From: Thermoplasmatota archaeon
Lineage (GTDB): Archaea > Thermoplasmatota > Penumbrarchaeia > Penumbrarchaeales > Penumbrarchaeaceae
NCBI GenBank assembly: GCA_025457865.1
Contig: JALOTP010000002.1
Span: 1 to 64,000 of the forward strand
Length of the DNA stretch: 64,000 nucleotides
Reading direction: 5' to 3'
Of the stretch, positions 1 to 8,297 are shown one piece after another (the first letter of the stretch is position 1; each line of letters opens with the position of its first letter). The position numbers and the translations under genes are program-made. Under the pieces are notes generated by a model that was not told the origin of the DNA, searched no databases, and saw only the letters and a program-made list of their open reading frames with translations.

Positions 1-1
1 C

Positions 2-3000
2 GAGCTGTTTGCGAGCGCCCGGTCCTCTTTCGACCTTCCCCGCGACGATACTGTGAACCTCAAGGACTTCCCGACCTTGAGGCATATCATAGACTATCTC
101 GTAGGTAGGATGGTAAAGACCGAATCGAAGGCTATGGCACCTGACACCGAGGTCAAGGCCCCTGGGCCTGAACCAGTTCCCGAACCGGTAGCACCTGCGA
201 AGGTCTATACACAAGAAGAGCTCAAGGCCAGGATAAACCGCTGGGTCCTTGAGATGGACGAGCTGCCCCTTCTCCCGACCGCAGGAAGGCCTCCCCTTGA
301 AGGGAGGAAGGCCCTTGTCATAGGCGGTGGGGACGAAGGGGCCAGAGCGGTCCTCGAGCTGCTCGGGTGCGAAGGGGTCCAGGCCGAGCCGGAAGAGCTG
401 ATCAAGGAGGGCCTGGTCCTGGACGGTATCGAGGGAGTGATCAACCTATATCCGCTCTCTCTCCCGAACGACCCTCTGCCGGACGACTGGAAGGGCCTGA
501 ACGAGAAGGCAGTGAAATCCCTCTTCTTCTCCGGCAAGTCCCTGGACAGGAAGCTCAAGGGGAACGGTTTCTTCCTCTCGGTCACTACCATGGGCGGGAA
601 GCTGGGTCTCGACCAGGACGTCTGTCCGATCAACGGGGGCGTCGCAGGGATCACCAAAGCCATAGGCAAAGAGTACCCGACCTCAAGGGTCATGGTGCTT
701 GACCTTCCCAAAGGTACGGACCCGCAGACCGCAGTTTCCCTGCTCGCCATGGAGCTATCATCTTCCGAAAGGCTCCTCGAGGTCGGTTGGGATGGTCAAA
801 GGAGATGGAGGCCGGTCCTGAGGATAATAGAGCCCCCGTCGCCCAAGGTCCTTGACCTCAAGGCAGGTATGAAGTTCATGGTCTCCGGCGGCGGCGGCGG
901 TATAACGGCCGAGATACTGAAGAGGCTCGCATCGATGCAGAGACTGGAGCTCCATATCCTGGACATGACCCCATACAACGATGATACCAAGAAGCTTGCC
1001 GCATTGTCGGAAGCGGACCTGAAACAGCACAAGGAGACGATCAAGCAGGAGCTCCTCCGGAGCGGAAAGAAGCTGAGCCCGGTCATGCTGGAGAGGGAAT
1101 CCCTCAGGATAGACCGCGCCATAGGGGTCGTAAGGCTCTTAGAGGCCATAGAGAGGAGCGGGTCGATAGCGGTATATCATTCGGTCGATGTCACGGACAT
1201 GGAAATGATAAAAGCGATAGCCGACCGTCACGGACCGTTCGATGCCCTTCTCCACTGTGCGGGCGTGGACATCTCCAAGATGATGGCCTCGAAGGAACCC
1301 TCGGATTTCAACAAGGTCTATGACACCAAGGTGAACGGGGCCTTCGCGCTCCTCAAGGCGACCAAGGACCACCCATTGAAGCTGTTCATGACCTTCACGT
1401 CGGTCTCTGGCCGGTTCGGGAACGCCGGGCAGGTGGACTATTCTGCGGCGAACGACCTCCTTGATAAGATAGGGGGCGCCGTGAGGAAGTACCACCCGGA
1501 CTGCCTTGTAAAGGCCGTCGGTTGGTCCGCATGGGCGGAGATAGGGATGGCATCCAGGGGTTCCATAAAGACCCTGCTCGAACTCGGCGGGATAGCGTTC
1601 ATCCCGGTGGAGGACGGCATAGGTTTCGCCATAGGCGAGATGACCTCGGGGACCGAACGCGAGGTATTCTACGCAGGAACGCTTGGTCCCCTTGACAGCG
1701 GTGGGCAGCTGAAATGGGAAGAGGGGGTCCATCCCCCAAGGGCCCCGACAAAGCATGTGTCCGGGTCCGTTCCAGCCGTCCAGGTGAGAGGGCCCGCCCC
1801 TCTCATAGGCTCGGTCGTCTCGCTCACCACGAGGAAGGTCGTGGTCCGAAAGGTCCTTGACGGTGCAAAGGAACGGTTCCTCAAGGACCATACAATAATG
1901 GGGACCATGGTCATGCCCGGTGTGATGGGCATGGAGCTCCTTGCCGAAACAGCAAGGCTGCTCGCACCGGACCTGGATGTCATAGGTATCAGGGACATGA
2001 TGTTCAAGAAACCTGTCAACGTCGAGGGCCAGCTAGAGGTCTACGCAGAGGGGGAGCTGGTCGAGAAGGACGGCCCGGTCAGGTCAGTCTCCATCAAGGT
2101 CCGATCGACCGGCAAGGACAGGAAGGGCAGGGAAGTGGAGACAGAGCATTACACAGGGACTGTCCTGCTGGGCAGGGTGCCGGACGTCTGCAGGGCGGTC
2201 GAAGGCCACCCGCTCCATCCATCCTTAGTGAAGGCCCAGGTGAACAAGGCGGAGATCTACAGGCACTTCTTCCACGGCCCGAGGTTCCAGGTCACCTCGG
2301 CCATAGAGCTACTGAAGGAGGACGAGCTCCTTGGCATATACAATGTCCCTGAACAGGACCAGTTCGATCCCTCCACCGGTTGGACCTCGGCAGACCTGGT
2401 TCTCTCACCACTGCAGACGGAGCTTGGCTTCCAGACAGCTGGCTGTTACGTCCTGGACAGGTTCGAGATGATGGCGCTGCCCGTGAGGGTCGGCAGGCTC
2501 GATGTGTTCTCAAGGATGGGGCCGTCCGAGATGGCCGTAGCTAGTGTGAGGTTCAGGGAGAGGAAGGAGAACACCTTCTCCTTCGATGTCGAGGTCCTGG
2601 ACCTGAGCGGAAATGTGAGATTATCCTACTCCGATTACCAGCTCAAGGGGCTCATGCCCTTCGTAGACCGGATAAAGAAGGAACATACCGCTGCCTTCTC
2701 CGAACTGCCGTCCATGGTCAGGGGGATCAGGGTGTTCAAGGTCGATATCCCCGAAGCGGACAGCGAGCCGACCGAGATGGCGCGTCATTTCTCCGAGGCC
2801 GAGTCCATGGACCTCACCAACGACAGGATGACAGAGAAAAGGCGTAAGGAGCATCTATATGGTCTCCTCGCCGCAAAGCTGGGCGTTTCCTGGACCTTTG
2901 CCACCGATAGAGGGATGCCATTATCCCTATCGGATGTGGCGATAGCTTTCATGCCAGGTGGGAAGCCCTACGGTCTTGTGGCCGGCGAAAAGGTCGAGAT

Positions 3001-3388
3001 CTCCATCAGCCACTCTCAGGGGGTGGCCGTAGCCTCGGTCGGCAAGACCCCTCATGGTCTGGACATCGAGAACCATGCTCAGAGGGACCCCTCTTTCGCA
3101 GAGGAGGCGTTCACGGACCTGGAGCGGGCGCTCATGTCCAAGGCCTCAATGGACCTGGAAATGGAACAGACCATGCTCCAGACGGTGTTCTTCTCTGCCA
3201 AGGAGGCATACCTGAAGAGGGATGGGAAGGGCATGAGCATCAACCTCAGGTCCCTTGAATGCTCAGAGATGGTCAAGCGCCCCTCCAGGGAAGGGATGCT
3301 CCTCGAGATCATGCTGAACGATGGCGAAAAGGAAACGAAGGTTACCACTCATGTCTCATCTGGCCTGGTCATGAGCCTGTGCCGGTGA
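2..3388 (+). CDS. Type I iterative polyketide/PUFA-synthase-like protein, 3' part (ACP end - KR - DH - PPTase)
   Basis: Partial at the 5' end: the frame is open from base 2, and the GTG at 53 is an internal valine inside an acyl-carrier-protein tail (FPTLRHIIDYL). About 1128 residues are visible. Domain order: ACP C-terminus (1-40), Pro-rich linker, ketoreductase with glycine-rich NADPH motif near 294-308, catalytic Ser in TSVSGRFGN near 465-473 and Tyr in DYSAAND near 479-485; hot-dog dehydratase with an HxxxGxxxxP motif starting at about His630; and a C-terminal phosphopantetheinyl transferase with HGLDIEN near 1019 and SAKEAYLK near 1065. The PPTase would self-activate the ACP. The order ACP-KR-DH-PPTase is that of enediyne-type PKSs and recalls PUFA synthases; the expected ketosynthase and acyltransferase would lie upstream of the window. 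Base and codon use match the neighbours, so there is no sign of recent transfer. iorAB follows after 60 bases. The product is unknown. Confidence 0.88.
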   Translation, partial: ELFASARSSFDLPRDDTVNLKDFPTLRHIIDYLVGRMVKTESKAMAPDTEVKAPGPEPVPEPVAPAKVYTQEELKARINRWVLEMDELPLLPTAGRPPLEGRKALVIGGGDEGARAVLELLGCEGVQAEPEELIKEGLVLDGIEGVINLYPLSLPNDPLPDDWKGLNEKAVKSLFFSGKSLDRKLKGNGFFLSVTTMGGKLGLDQDVCPINGGVAGITKAIGKEYPTSRVMVLDLPKGTDPQTAVSLLAMELSSSERLLEVGWDGQRRWRPVLRIIEPPSPKVLDLKAGMKFMVSGGGGGITAEILKRLASMQRLELHILDMTPYNDDTKKLAALSEADLKQHKETIKQELLRSGKKLSPVMLERESLRIDRAIGVVRLLEAIERSGSIAVYHSVDVTDMEMIKAIADRHGPFDALLHCAGVDISKMMASKEPSDFNKVYDTKVNGAFALLKATKDHPLKLFMTFTSVSGRFGNAGQVDYSAANDLLDKIGGAVRKYHPDCLVKAVGWSAWAEIGMASRGSIKTLLELGGIAFIPVEDGIGFAIGEMTSGTEREVFYAGTLGPLDSGGQLKWEEGVHPPRAPTKHVSGSVPAVQVRGPAPLIGSVVSLTTRKVVVRKVLDGAKERFLKDHTIMGTMVMPGVMGMELLAETARLLAPDLDVIGIRDMMFKKPVNVEGQLEVYAEGELVEKDGPVRSVSIKVRSTGKDRKGREVETEHYTGTVLLGRVPDVCRAVEGHPLHPSLVKAQVNKAEIYRHFFHGPRFQVTSAIELLKEDELLGIYNVPEQDQFDPSTGWTSADLVLSPLQTELGFQTAGCYVLDRFEMMALPVRVGRLDVFSRMGPSEMAVASVRFRERKENTFSFDVEVLDLSGNVRLSYSDYQLKGLMPFVDRIKKEHTAAFSELPSMVRGIRVFKVDIPEADSEPTEMARHFSEAESMDLTNDRMTEKRRKEHLYGLLAAKLGVSWTFATDRGMPLSLSDVAIAFMPGGKPYGLVAGEKVEISISHSQGVAVASVGKTPHGLDIENHAQRDPSFAEEAFTDLERALMSKASMDLEMEQTMLQTVFFSAKEAYLKRDGKGMSINLRSLECSEMVKRPSREGMLLEIMLNDGEKETKVTTHVSSGLVMSLCR

Positions 3389-3448
3389 GTAGCGGAGAAC
3401 GGGAACGGAACGAAAGACCGATGGAAAAGGAACAGGATGTGAAGCGAT

Positions 3449-5407
3449 ATGAAAGGCAAGGGTCCACTACTTGGAACGGCTGGAGAGAAGGTCCTGATGT
3501 CGGGGAACGAAGCGGTGGCAAGGGGCTGCCTCGAGGCAGGTGTCTCGGTGGTCACCGCCTATCCCGGAACGCCGGCGACCAACGTGGTCGAAGCGCTTGG
3601 CGAGGTCGCCCCCGACCTCGGCTTCTGGGCAGAGTTCTCCGTGAACGAAGCTGTCGCCATAGAGGTCGCCGCTGGGGCTGCGTTCTCGGGCGTCAGGGCC
3701 ATGATGGCCACGAAGATGCTCGGGGTCAATCTCATAGCCGATGCGCTGACCGTGGTAACGGTCACCGGTGTCAGGGCGGGACTTGTCATAGTGACCGCCG
3801 ACGATCCGCAGCAGTTCTCGTCACAGAACGCCGAGGATACGAGGTTCTACGGGATGCTTGCCAAGGCACCGGTGCTCGAACCTGCGGACGGGCAGGAAGC
3901 GAAGGACATGGCGAAGTACGCCTTCGAGCTGTCCGAGCAGCTGGAGCTGCCAGTGTTCCTCAGGATCACTCCCAGGATATGCCACTCCTCCTTCCCAGTT
4001 GAGCTGGGAGAGCTGACCAAGCCCAAGAGGGATGGTAAGTTCGTGAAGGACAAGAAGAGGTTCGTGATGATATCCACCTACAGCAGGCCTAGACAAAAGC
4101 TCCTCAGGGAGAAGATGGAGAAGGCCAAGCTCATAAATGACCAGAACAGATGGAACAGGATAGTGGACTTCCAGAACGGCAAGCAATTCCCCAAGGGCGC
4201 GGTCTTCAACACCTTCGGAATAATCGCCTCGGGTCTGACCTATCCCTATGTCGAAGAGGTCGTCGAGGTCTTGGGCCTCAGCGCCAGGGTGCTCAAGCTT
4301 GCGACGACGTTCCCTATGCCGGAGAACCTCATCGGGTCCTTCATAAGGGAGCTGGACCAGGTCATGATAGTGGAGGAAGGGGACAACGTGACCGAGATGC
4401 AGGTCAGGGCGTTGGCCCAGCATCGGAGGCTTACTGCAAGGATCATCGGCAAGGACGACAACATCCTGCCGTGGAGCGGGGAGCTGAACCCTGACATAGT
4501 CGGGGATGCTCTGGGTAAGGTCTTCGGCAAAAAGTTCAGGGAGGAGCTCACAGAGCCCTATGTCGAGGCCGAGAAGCTCATCCAACCGAGGATCCCTGCC
4601 CTCTGCGCCGGCTGCCCCCATAGGGCTAGCTACTTCGCCATCAAGGAGGCCATAAGGAAGAAGGGAAAGGGCGGGTCCGTGATGGGCGACAGGGGCTGCT
4701 ACAATCAGGGTGCCTACGAACCCCTCGAGGGCATGGACACCTGTATCTGCATGGGCGCATCCATCGCCATGGCCTCAGGTGTGTTCCATTCAGGGTCCTC
4801 GGAGCCGTCACTGGCCGTCATCGGCGACGGAACGTTCTACCATGCCGGGATACCGTCCTTGCTGAACGCTGTCCATAACAGGTCCAACATAACCGTGCTC
4901 ATCTTCGACAATTCCATAACGGCCATGACGGGGCATCAGGTGAACCCAGGAAGTGGACAGAACCTCATGGGAAGACCGGCCCCGTTCACCAACCTGAAAA
5001 AGGTCGTCGAGGCCCTTGGAGTGGAGCATGTGAGGGTGATAAATTCCTTCGATACCAAGGCCCTGGTCGCAGCGGTGATGGAGGAGGTCGATTACGACGG
5101 TCCCTCCGTCCTGATATCAAGGTCGCCATGCGCGCTGGTGGTGGAGAGGAACCTCAGGAAGCGGAAGTTGAAGATGCCTGTGGCGGTGGTGGACGTCGAT
5201 AAGTGCACCGGGTGCAAGGTTTGTATGAAGAAGATAGGCTGCCCGGCCTTCGGTTGGAGCCAGGACCCGAAACCGCATATGGAGGTCCTCTCCCACTGCA
5301 ACGGCTGCGGCCTATGCATGCAGACCTGTCCGTTCAATGCCATATCCATACCGGGGAAGAAGGAAGGTGTGCTTGGCATGACCATCAGGAAGGAGGTGCC
5401 GAAATGA
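3449..5407 (+). CDS. iorA: Indolepyruvate:ferredoxin oxidoreductase, alpha subunit (copy 1)
   Basis: 652 residues, the usual length for IorA. It oxidatively decarboxylates arylpyruvates from aromatic amino acid transamination to arylacetyl-CoA, reducing ferredoxin in the cytoplasm. The N-terminus has the pyrimidine-binding TPP domain (GNEAVARG, TAYPGTPATN). The middle and C-terminal part has the TPP pyrophosphate region (CAGCPHRA, GDGTFYHAG). The end is a two-cluster ferredoxin domain with CTGCKVC and CNGCGLC motifs for two [4Fe-4S] centres. It overlaps iorB by ATGA and lies 60 bases after the PKS-like gene, so the three probably share a transcript. A second, divergent copy lies at 35945-37843 on the other strand. 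Substrate preference (aryl versus branched) cannot be read from the sequence. Confidence 0.95.
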   Translation: MKGKGPLLGTAGEKVLMSGNEAVARGCLEAGVSVVTAYPGTPATNVVEALGEVAPDLGFWAEFSVNEAVAIEVAAGAAFSGVRAMMATKMLGVNLIADALTVVTVTGVRAGLVIVTADDPQQFSSQNAEDTRFYGMLAKAPVLEPADGQEAKDMAKYAFELSEQLELPVFLRITPRICHSSFPVELGELTKPKRDGKFVKDKKRFVMISTYSRPRQKLLREKMEKAKLINDQNRWNRIVDFQNGKQFPKGAVFNTFGIIASGLTYPYVEEVVEVLGLSARVLKLATTFPMPENLIGSFIRELDQVMIVEEGDNVTEMQVRALAQHRRLTARIIGKDDNILPWSGELNPDIVGDALGKVFGKKFREELTEPYVEAEKLIQPRIPALCAGCPHRASYFAIKEAIRKKGKGGSVMGDRGCYNQGAYEPLEGMDTCICMGASIAMASGVFHSGSSEPSLAVIGDGTFYHAGIPSLLNAVHNRSNITVLIFDNSITAMTGHQVNPGSGQNLMGRPAPFTNLKKVVEALGVEHVRVINSFDTKALVAAVMEEVDYDGPSVLISRSPCALVVERNLRKRKLKMPVAVVDVDKCTGCKVCMKKIGCPAFGWSQDPKPHMEVLSHCNGCGLCMQTCPFNAISIPGKKEGVLGMTIRKEVPK

Positions 5408-6030
5408 ACATAGTCCTAGCAGGTGTCGGGGGCAACGGAGTTGTGCTCACGACCAGGATAATAGCTGAAGCGGCCCTCAAGGAAGGGACCGATGTCAGGG
5501 TAGGCGAGGTCCACGGCCTTGCCCAGAGGGGGGGAACGGTCGTCTCCCACCTGAGGATAGGACCTGACGCCAAGGGCGTTCTCGTACCCCAGAGGAAGGG
5601 GGATATGTTGCTCGCCTTCGAACCGCTCGAGGCATTGAGGCAGCTGAAGCTGCTGAAGAAGGGTGCCAAGGTCATACTCAACAACGAACCCTTCATAGGT
5701 GTGGACTCCCATCTGGGCCTATCCAAGTACCCTGATGTATGCCAGATCGTCGAGAGGATACAAGCGACCCAGGACCTGGTGGACGTCGATGCGACCCATC
5801 TTGCGATCCAGGCCGGGTCTGTCATAATGACCAATGTCGTCATGCTGGGAACGCTCAGCGCATCGAACGAACTGCCCATCTCCAGGGACTCCCTCCTTGC
5901 GGCAATAAAGGCAAGGGTGCCTCAGACCATGGTCGAGGCGAACTTCAAGGCCTTCGAGCTCGGAGAGAAGGCCTTCAGGGACTGGCAGGCCGCCAGGGTC
6001 TGCGAACCGCACCCTGACCTCAGCAACTGA
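5404..6030 (+). CDS. iorB: Indolepyruvate:ferredoxin oxidoreductase, beta subunit (copy 1)
   Basis: 208 residues starting at the ATG that overlaps the iorA stop (ATGA), which fits translational coupling. It is the gamma-type 2-oxoacid oxidoreductase domain: GVGGNGVVLTTRIIAEAAL binds CoA/partner at the N-terminus, followed by EVHGLAQRGGTVVSHLRIG, the signature of the family. It pairs with IorA to form the active heterodimer or heterotetramer. A longer reading of the frame from 5203 runs inside iorA and is not credible because the family begins at MNIVLAG. The gene ends 37 bases before the AMP phosphorylase gene, which has its own promoter-like AT tract. Confidence 0.95.
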   Translation: MNIVLAGVGGNGVVLTTRIIAEAALKEGTDVRVGEVHGLAQRGGTVVSHLRIGPDAKGVLVPQRKGDMLLAFEPLEALRQLKLLKKGAKVILNNEPFIGVDSHLGLSKYPDVCQIVERIQATQDLVDVDATHLAIQAGSVIMTNVVMLGTLSASNELPISRDSLLAAIKARVPQTMVEANFKAFELGEKAFRDWQAARVCEPHPDLSN

Positions 6031-6067
6031 ATTAAAGGTCGAGGACAATACCCCTACGGGGTTTCAG

Positions 6068-7582
6068 ATGCAGGCCAGATGCCAGAGGCTCGACCTGTCC
6101 GCCGGGGGACATAGGACGGTTTTCATGACGGAGCAGTTGCTACAGGACATGGACCTTTCGCCTATGGACCGGGTCGAGGTCTCGAGCATTACCGAGATGG
6201 GAAGGAAGGTCATAGCCTCGATCCATCCTTTCGTCCACGGCCAGAAGAAGGTGGGGCTCTCAAAGGAGACCGCCGACGACCTGGGGATCCAGAACGAGGG
6301 ATTCATCTCCTTGAAGGCCATGGACAGGCCGGAATCCCTGGGGACCATAGATGAACGGATCGGGGGAATGGAGCTTACCGGAGAGTCGATGATGTCCGTT
6401 GTCGGGGATATCATGGACGATACCCTTTCCCACCTTGAAGTGGGCAAGCTCCTTATGTCCTTCTATAGGTCGGACCTCTCCATGGCCGAGCTTTACGGTC
6501 TGACGAAGTTCCTTTCCGAATCCGGGGACACCTACGATTGGGGAGGTGGGTTGGTGGCCGGCAAGGGTGAGACATTCAACGTCCCGGGCAACAGGACGAC
6601 CCCCATCATCGTCGCCATCGTATCATCCTTGGGGGTCAAGATGCCACGTTTGGCCCAGAGGGCGCTCAGAGGAGCCCCATCGTCATCGGTCGATACCATG
6701 GAGGTCATGGCCAAGGTCGACCTTGACCTTCCCTCCATACGGAAGGTGGTGGAAGCCAGGAAAGGATGCATCTCCCTCTCCGAGAACCTTTACCTCGCTC
6801 CTGCCGAGAAGAAGCTCCGCGATATGAGAGCGGCCTCCGGGACGGACCCCGAGAGCGTCATCACAGCCTCGCTGGTCGCAAGGAACCTGTCCTTGGGGTG
6901 CAAGTACCTCATCGTTGACATGCCTATAGGAATGGAGACCAGGTTCTCGTCCATAGGTATGGCCAACCAGATATCGCAGAGACTGACCAAGCTCGCGGCC
7001 AGGTTCGGTCTCAGGACCGCGGTCGAAGTGACCTATGGGGACGAGCCCATAGGCAACGGGATAGGGCCCAATCTTGAGGCAAGGGATGTCCTCAAGGTGC
7101 TCATGAACAGACCTGACGCCCCTATGGACCTCATGGAAGCCTCCCTCCGCTTGACCGGAAGGCTCATCGACATCATGGGGCAGGAGCTGTTCGGAGCTGA
7201 CCACAGGCCCGGTGACGGCCTTGAGATAGCCAAGGAGAAGCTCAGGAGCGGCACGGCGCTCGGTTCCTTCAAGGGCATTGTCGAGGCACAGGGAGGGAAC
7301 CCGGAGACCAAGCCCGAGAGCATCACGGTATCACCTTTCCTTGTGGAGATAAGGTCACTTAAGGAAGGGCAGCTGGTCGATTACGATACAAGGGTCGTAG
7401 GAAAGATAGCCCGTCTGGCCGGAGCGCCCCAGTTCAAGGGCTCCGGCATAGAGTTCTACAAAAAGGCAAAGGACATGGTGAGACGCAACGAACTGCTCCT
7501 TAACGTCCATGCCGCTTCGGAGGAGAGGCGGGCGATGGTTTATGAGCACCTCTCAAGGAACAGGATATACACTGTGGATTGA
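6068..7582 (+). CDS. deoA: AMP phosphorylase (archaeal DeoA family)
   Basis: 504 residues, the normal length of archaeal AMP phosphorylase. The enzyme splits nucleoside 5'-monophosphates with phosphate to ribose 1,5-bisphosphate and base, the first step of archaeal NMP salvage towards 3-phosphoglycerate via R15P isomerase and RubisCO; neither of those is in this window. Visible are the N-terminal extra domain (about 1-85) typical of the archaeal group, the phosphate-binding GNRTTPIIVAIV region near 170, DTMEVMAKV near 210, and the C-terminal pyrimidine-nucleoside-phosphorylase domain (AGAPQFKGSG). The glycine-rich phosphate loop reads RALRGAPSSSVDTME, somewhat divergent from the usual TSAAGTADTME. 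An AATTAAAGG box lies about 35 bases upstream, and a 5-bp ACCCC/GGGGT hairpin at 6050-6062 sits directly before the start. Confidence 0.93.
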   Translation: MQARCQRLDLSAGGHRTVFMTEQLLQDMDLSPMDRVEVSSITEMGRKVIASIHPFVHGQKKVGLSKETADDLGIQNEGFISLKAMDRPESLGTIDERIGGMELTGESMMSVVGDIMDDTLSHLEVGKLLMSFYRSDLSMAELYGLTKFLSESGDTYDWGGGLVAGKGETFNVPGNRTTPIIVAIVSSLGVKMPRLAQRALRGAPSSSVDTMEVMAKVDLDLPSIRKVVEARKGCISLSENLYLAPAEKKLRDMRAASGTDPESVITASLVARNLSLGCKYLIVDMPIGMETRFSSIGMANQISQRLTKLAARFGLRTAVEVTYGDEPIGNGIGPNLEARDVLKVLMNRPDAPMDLMEASLRLTGRLIDIMGQELFGADHRPGDGLEIAKEKLRSGTALGSFKGIVEAQGGNPETKPESITVSPFLVEIRSLKEGQLVDYDTRVVGKIARLAGAPQFKGSGIEFYKKAKDMVRRNELLLNVHAASEERRAMVYEHLSRNRIYTVD

Positions 7583-7608
7583 GCGAACCTACCGACGGTC
7601 CGGCCCCC

Positions 7609-8136
7609 TCAGACGGAGCTATGGCCCAACGATGATCTCTCGGCCTTGATATGCGCCAGGGAAGCATCGTTCTCGACCCTGAACCTGTTCTTGCCTGCCG
7701 CCGAGAGCCTCCTGAAGATGGAGGCCCTGTCCTGTTTTAAGAACTCTTGCTCGACGTGGAAGGACCTGTTCACAACGATCGGGCCGGTCCTCTCGGTGAA
7801 CACCATCATGACCGTGTCCTTGCCCTTTGCGGTGACCCTGTAAACGCATCTTATCGATGAGAAGGGGATCGAACGGTTTGACCAACCCTTTTTGTATTCC
7901 AGACCATCCTTTTTGAAACTGATGGAATACCCTCTGAGGAAGTTCCCCGAAAGGTAGATCGAGACGAAGAGGGACAGTAGGTCGGGGATGAGCATTATCG
8001 GCCAGAGGTCAGTAAGGAAGATGAGCGGTATGGTCAGTGATAGGAATAACACTGGAAGAAGGAACCCGAAGGCCCAGAAGAGCAGTTTACCACTCAGGTC
8101 CAGGTTCATTATGGAACCCTTGAAATCATCCGGCAT
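7609..8136 (-). CDS. Two-TM membrane protein of unknown function, PH-like cytoplasmic domain
   Basis: 175 residues from the chosen ATG at 8136; a TATA-like CTAAATATGG tract centred about 25 bases upstream supports a leaderless start there, although the frame stays open to 8214. Two closely spaced hydrophobic segments (about residues 14-38 and 45-65) form a membrane hairpin. The rest (SIPFSSIRCVYRV and MMVFTERTGPIVV) has the alternating beta pattern of bacterial PH-like domains (DUF304-like), a weak assignment. It is divergent from the HEAT/J-domain gene and convergent with deoA. Function unknown. Confidence 0.6.
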   Translation of the reverse strand: MPDDFKGSIMNLDLSGKLLFWAFGFLLPVLFLSLTIPLIFLTDLWPIMLIPDLLSLFVSIYLSGNFLRGYSISFKKDGLEYKKGWSNRSIPFSSIRCVYRVTAKGKDTVMMVFTERTGPIVVNRSFHVEQEFLKQDRASIFRRLSAAGKNRFRVENDASLAHIKAERSSLGHSSV

Positions 8137-8240
8137 CGCCCCGGAAGCACTTTTTCCATATTTAGAATGCACCATTGAGGTCATGACCCTGATGCGGTGG
8201 ACCAATTTGCGCACGGGGGATGCACATGCGGGGACGAACC

Positions 8241-8249
8241 ATATATAAT
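8241..8249 (+). promoter_or_regulatory. TATA-like box for the HEAT/J-domain gene
   Basis: The stretch ATATATAAT lies in the 160-base divergent gap, about 50 bases upstream of the ATG at 8298. This would give a leader of roughly 25-30 bases. The assignment rests on sequence and position only. Confidence 0.45.
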
Positions 8250-8297
8250 AATTGATGCTATGATGTTCTTCAACAGGGAGTTGGAGCGTAGGGTCCT

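Noticed and set aside
53..53. GTG at 53 as the start of the PKS-like gene
   Set aside because: The frame is open upstream to base 2, and the codon lies inside an acyl-carrier-protein tail; the gene is truncated by the window edge.
1139..1891. 250-codon open frame on the minus strand inside the PKS gene
   Set aside because: It is antisense to well-supported KR and DH domains, has no recognisable family and arises from the codon bias of the plus-strand gene.
3821..4621. 266-codon minus-strand frame opposite iorA
   Set aside because: Antisense to conserved IorA motifs; low-complexity His/Leu-rich translation, no family.
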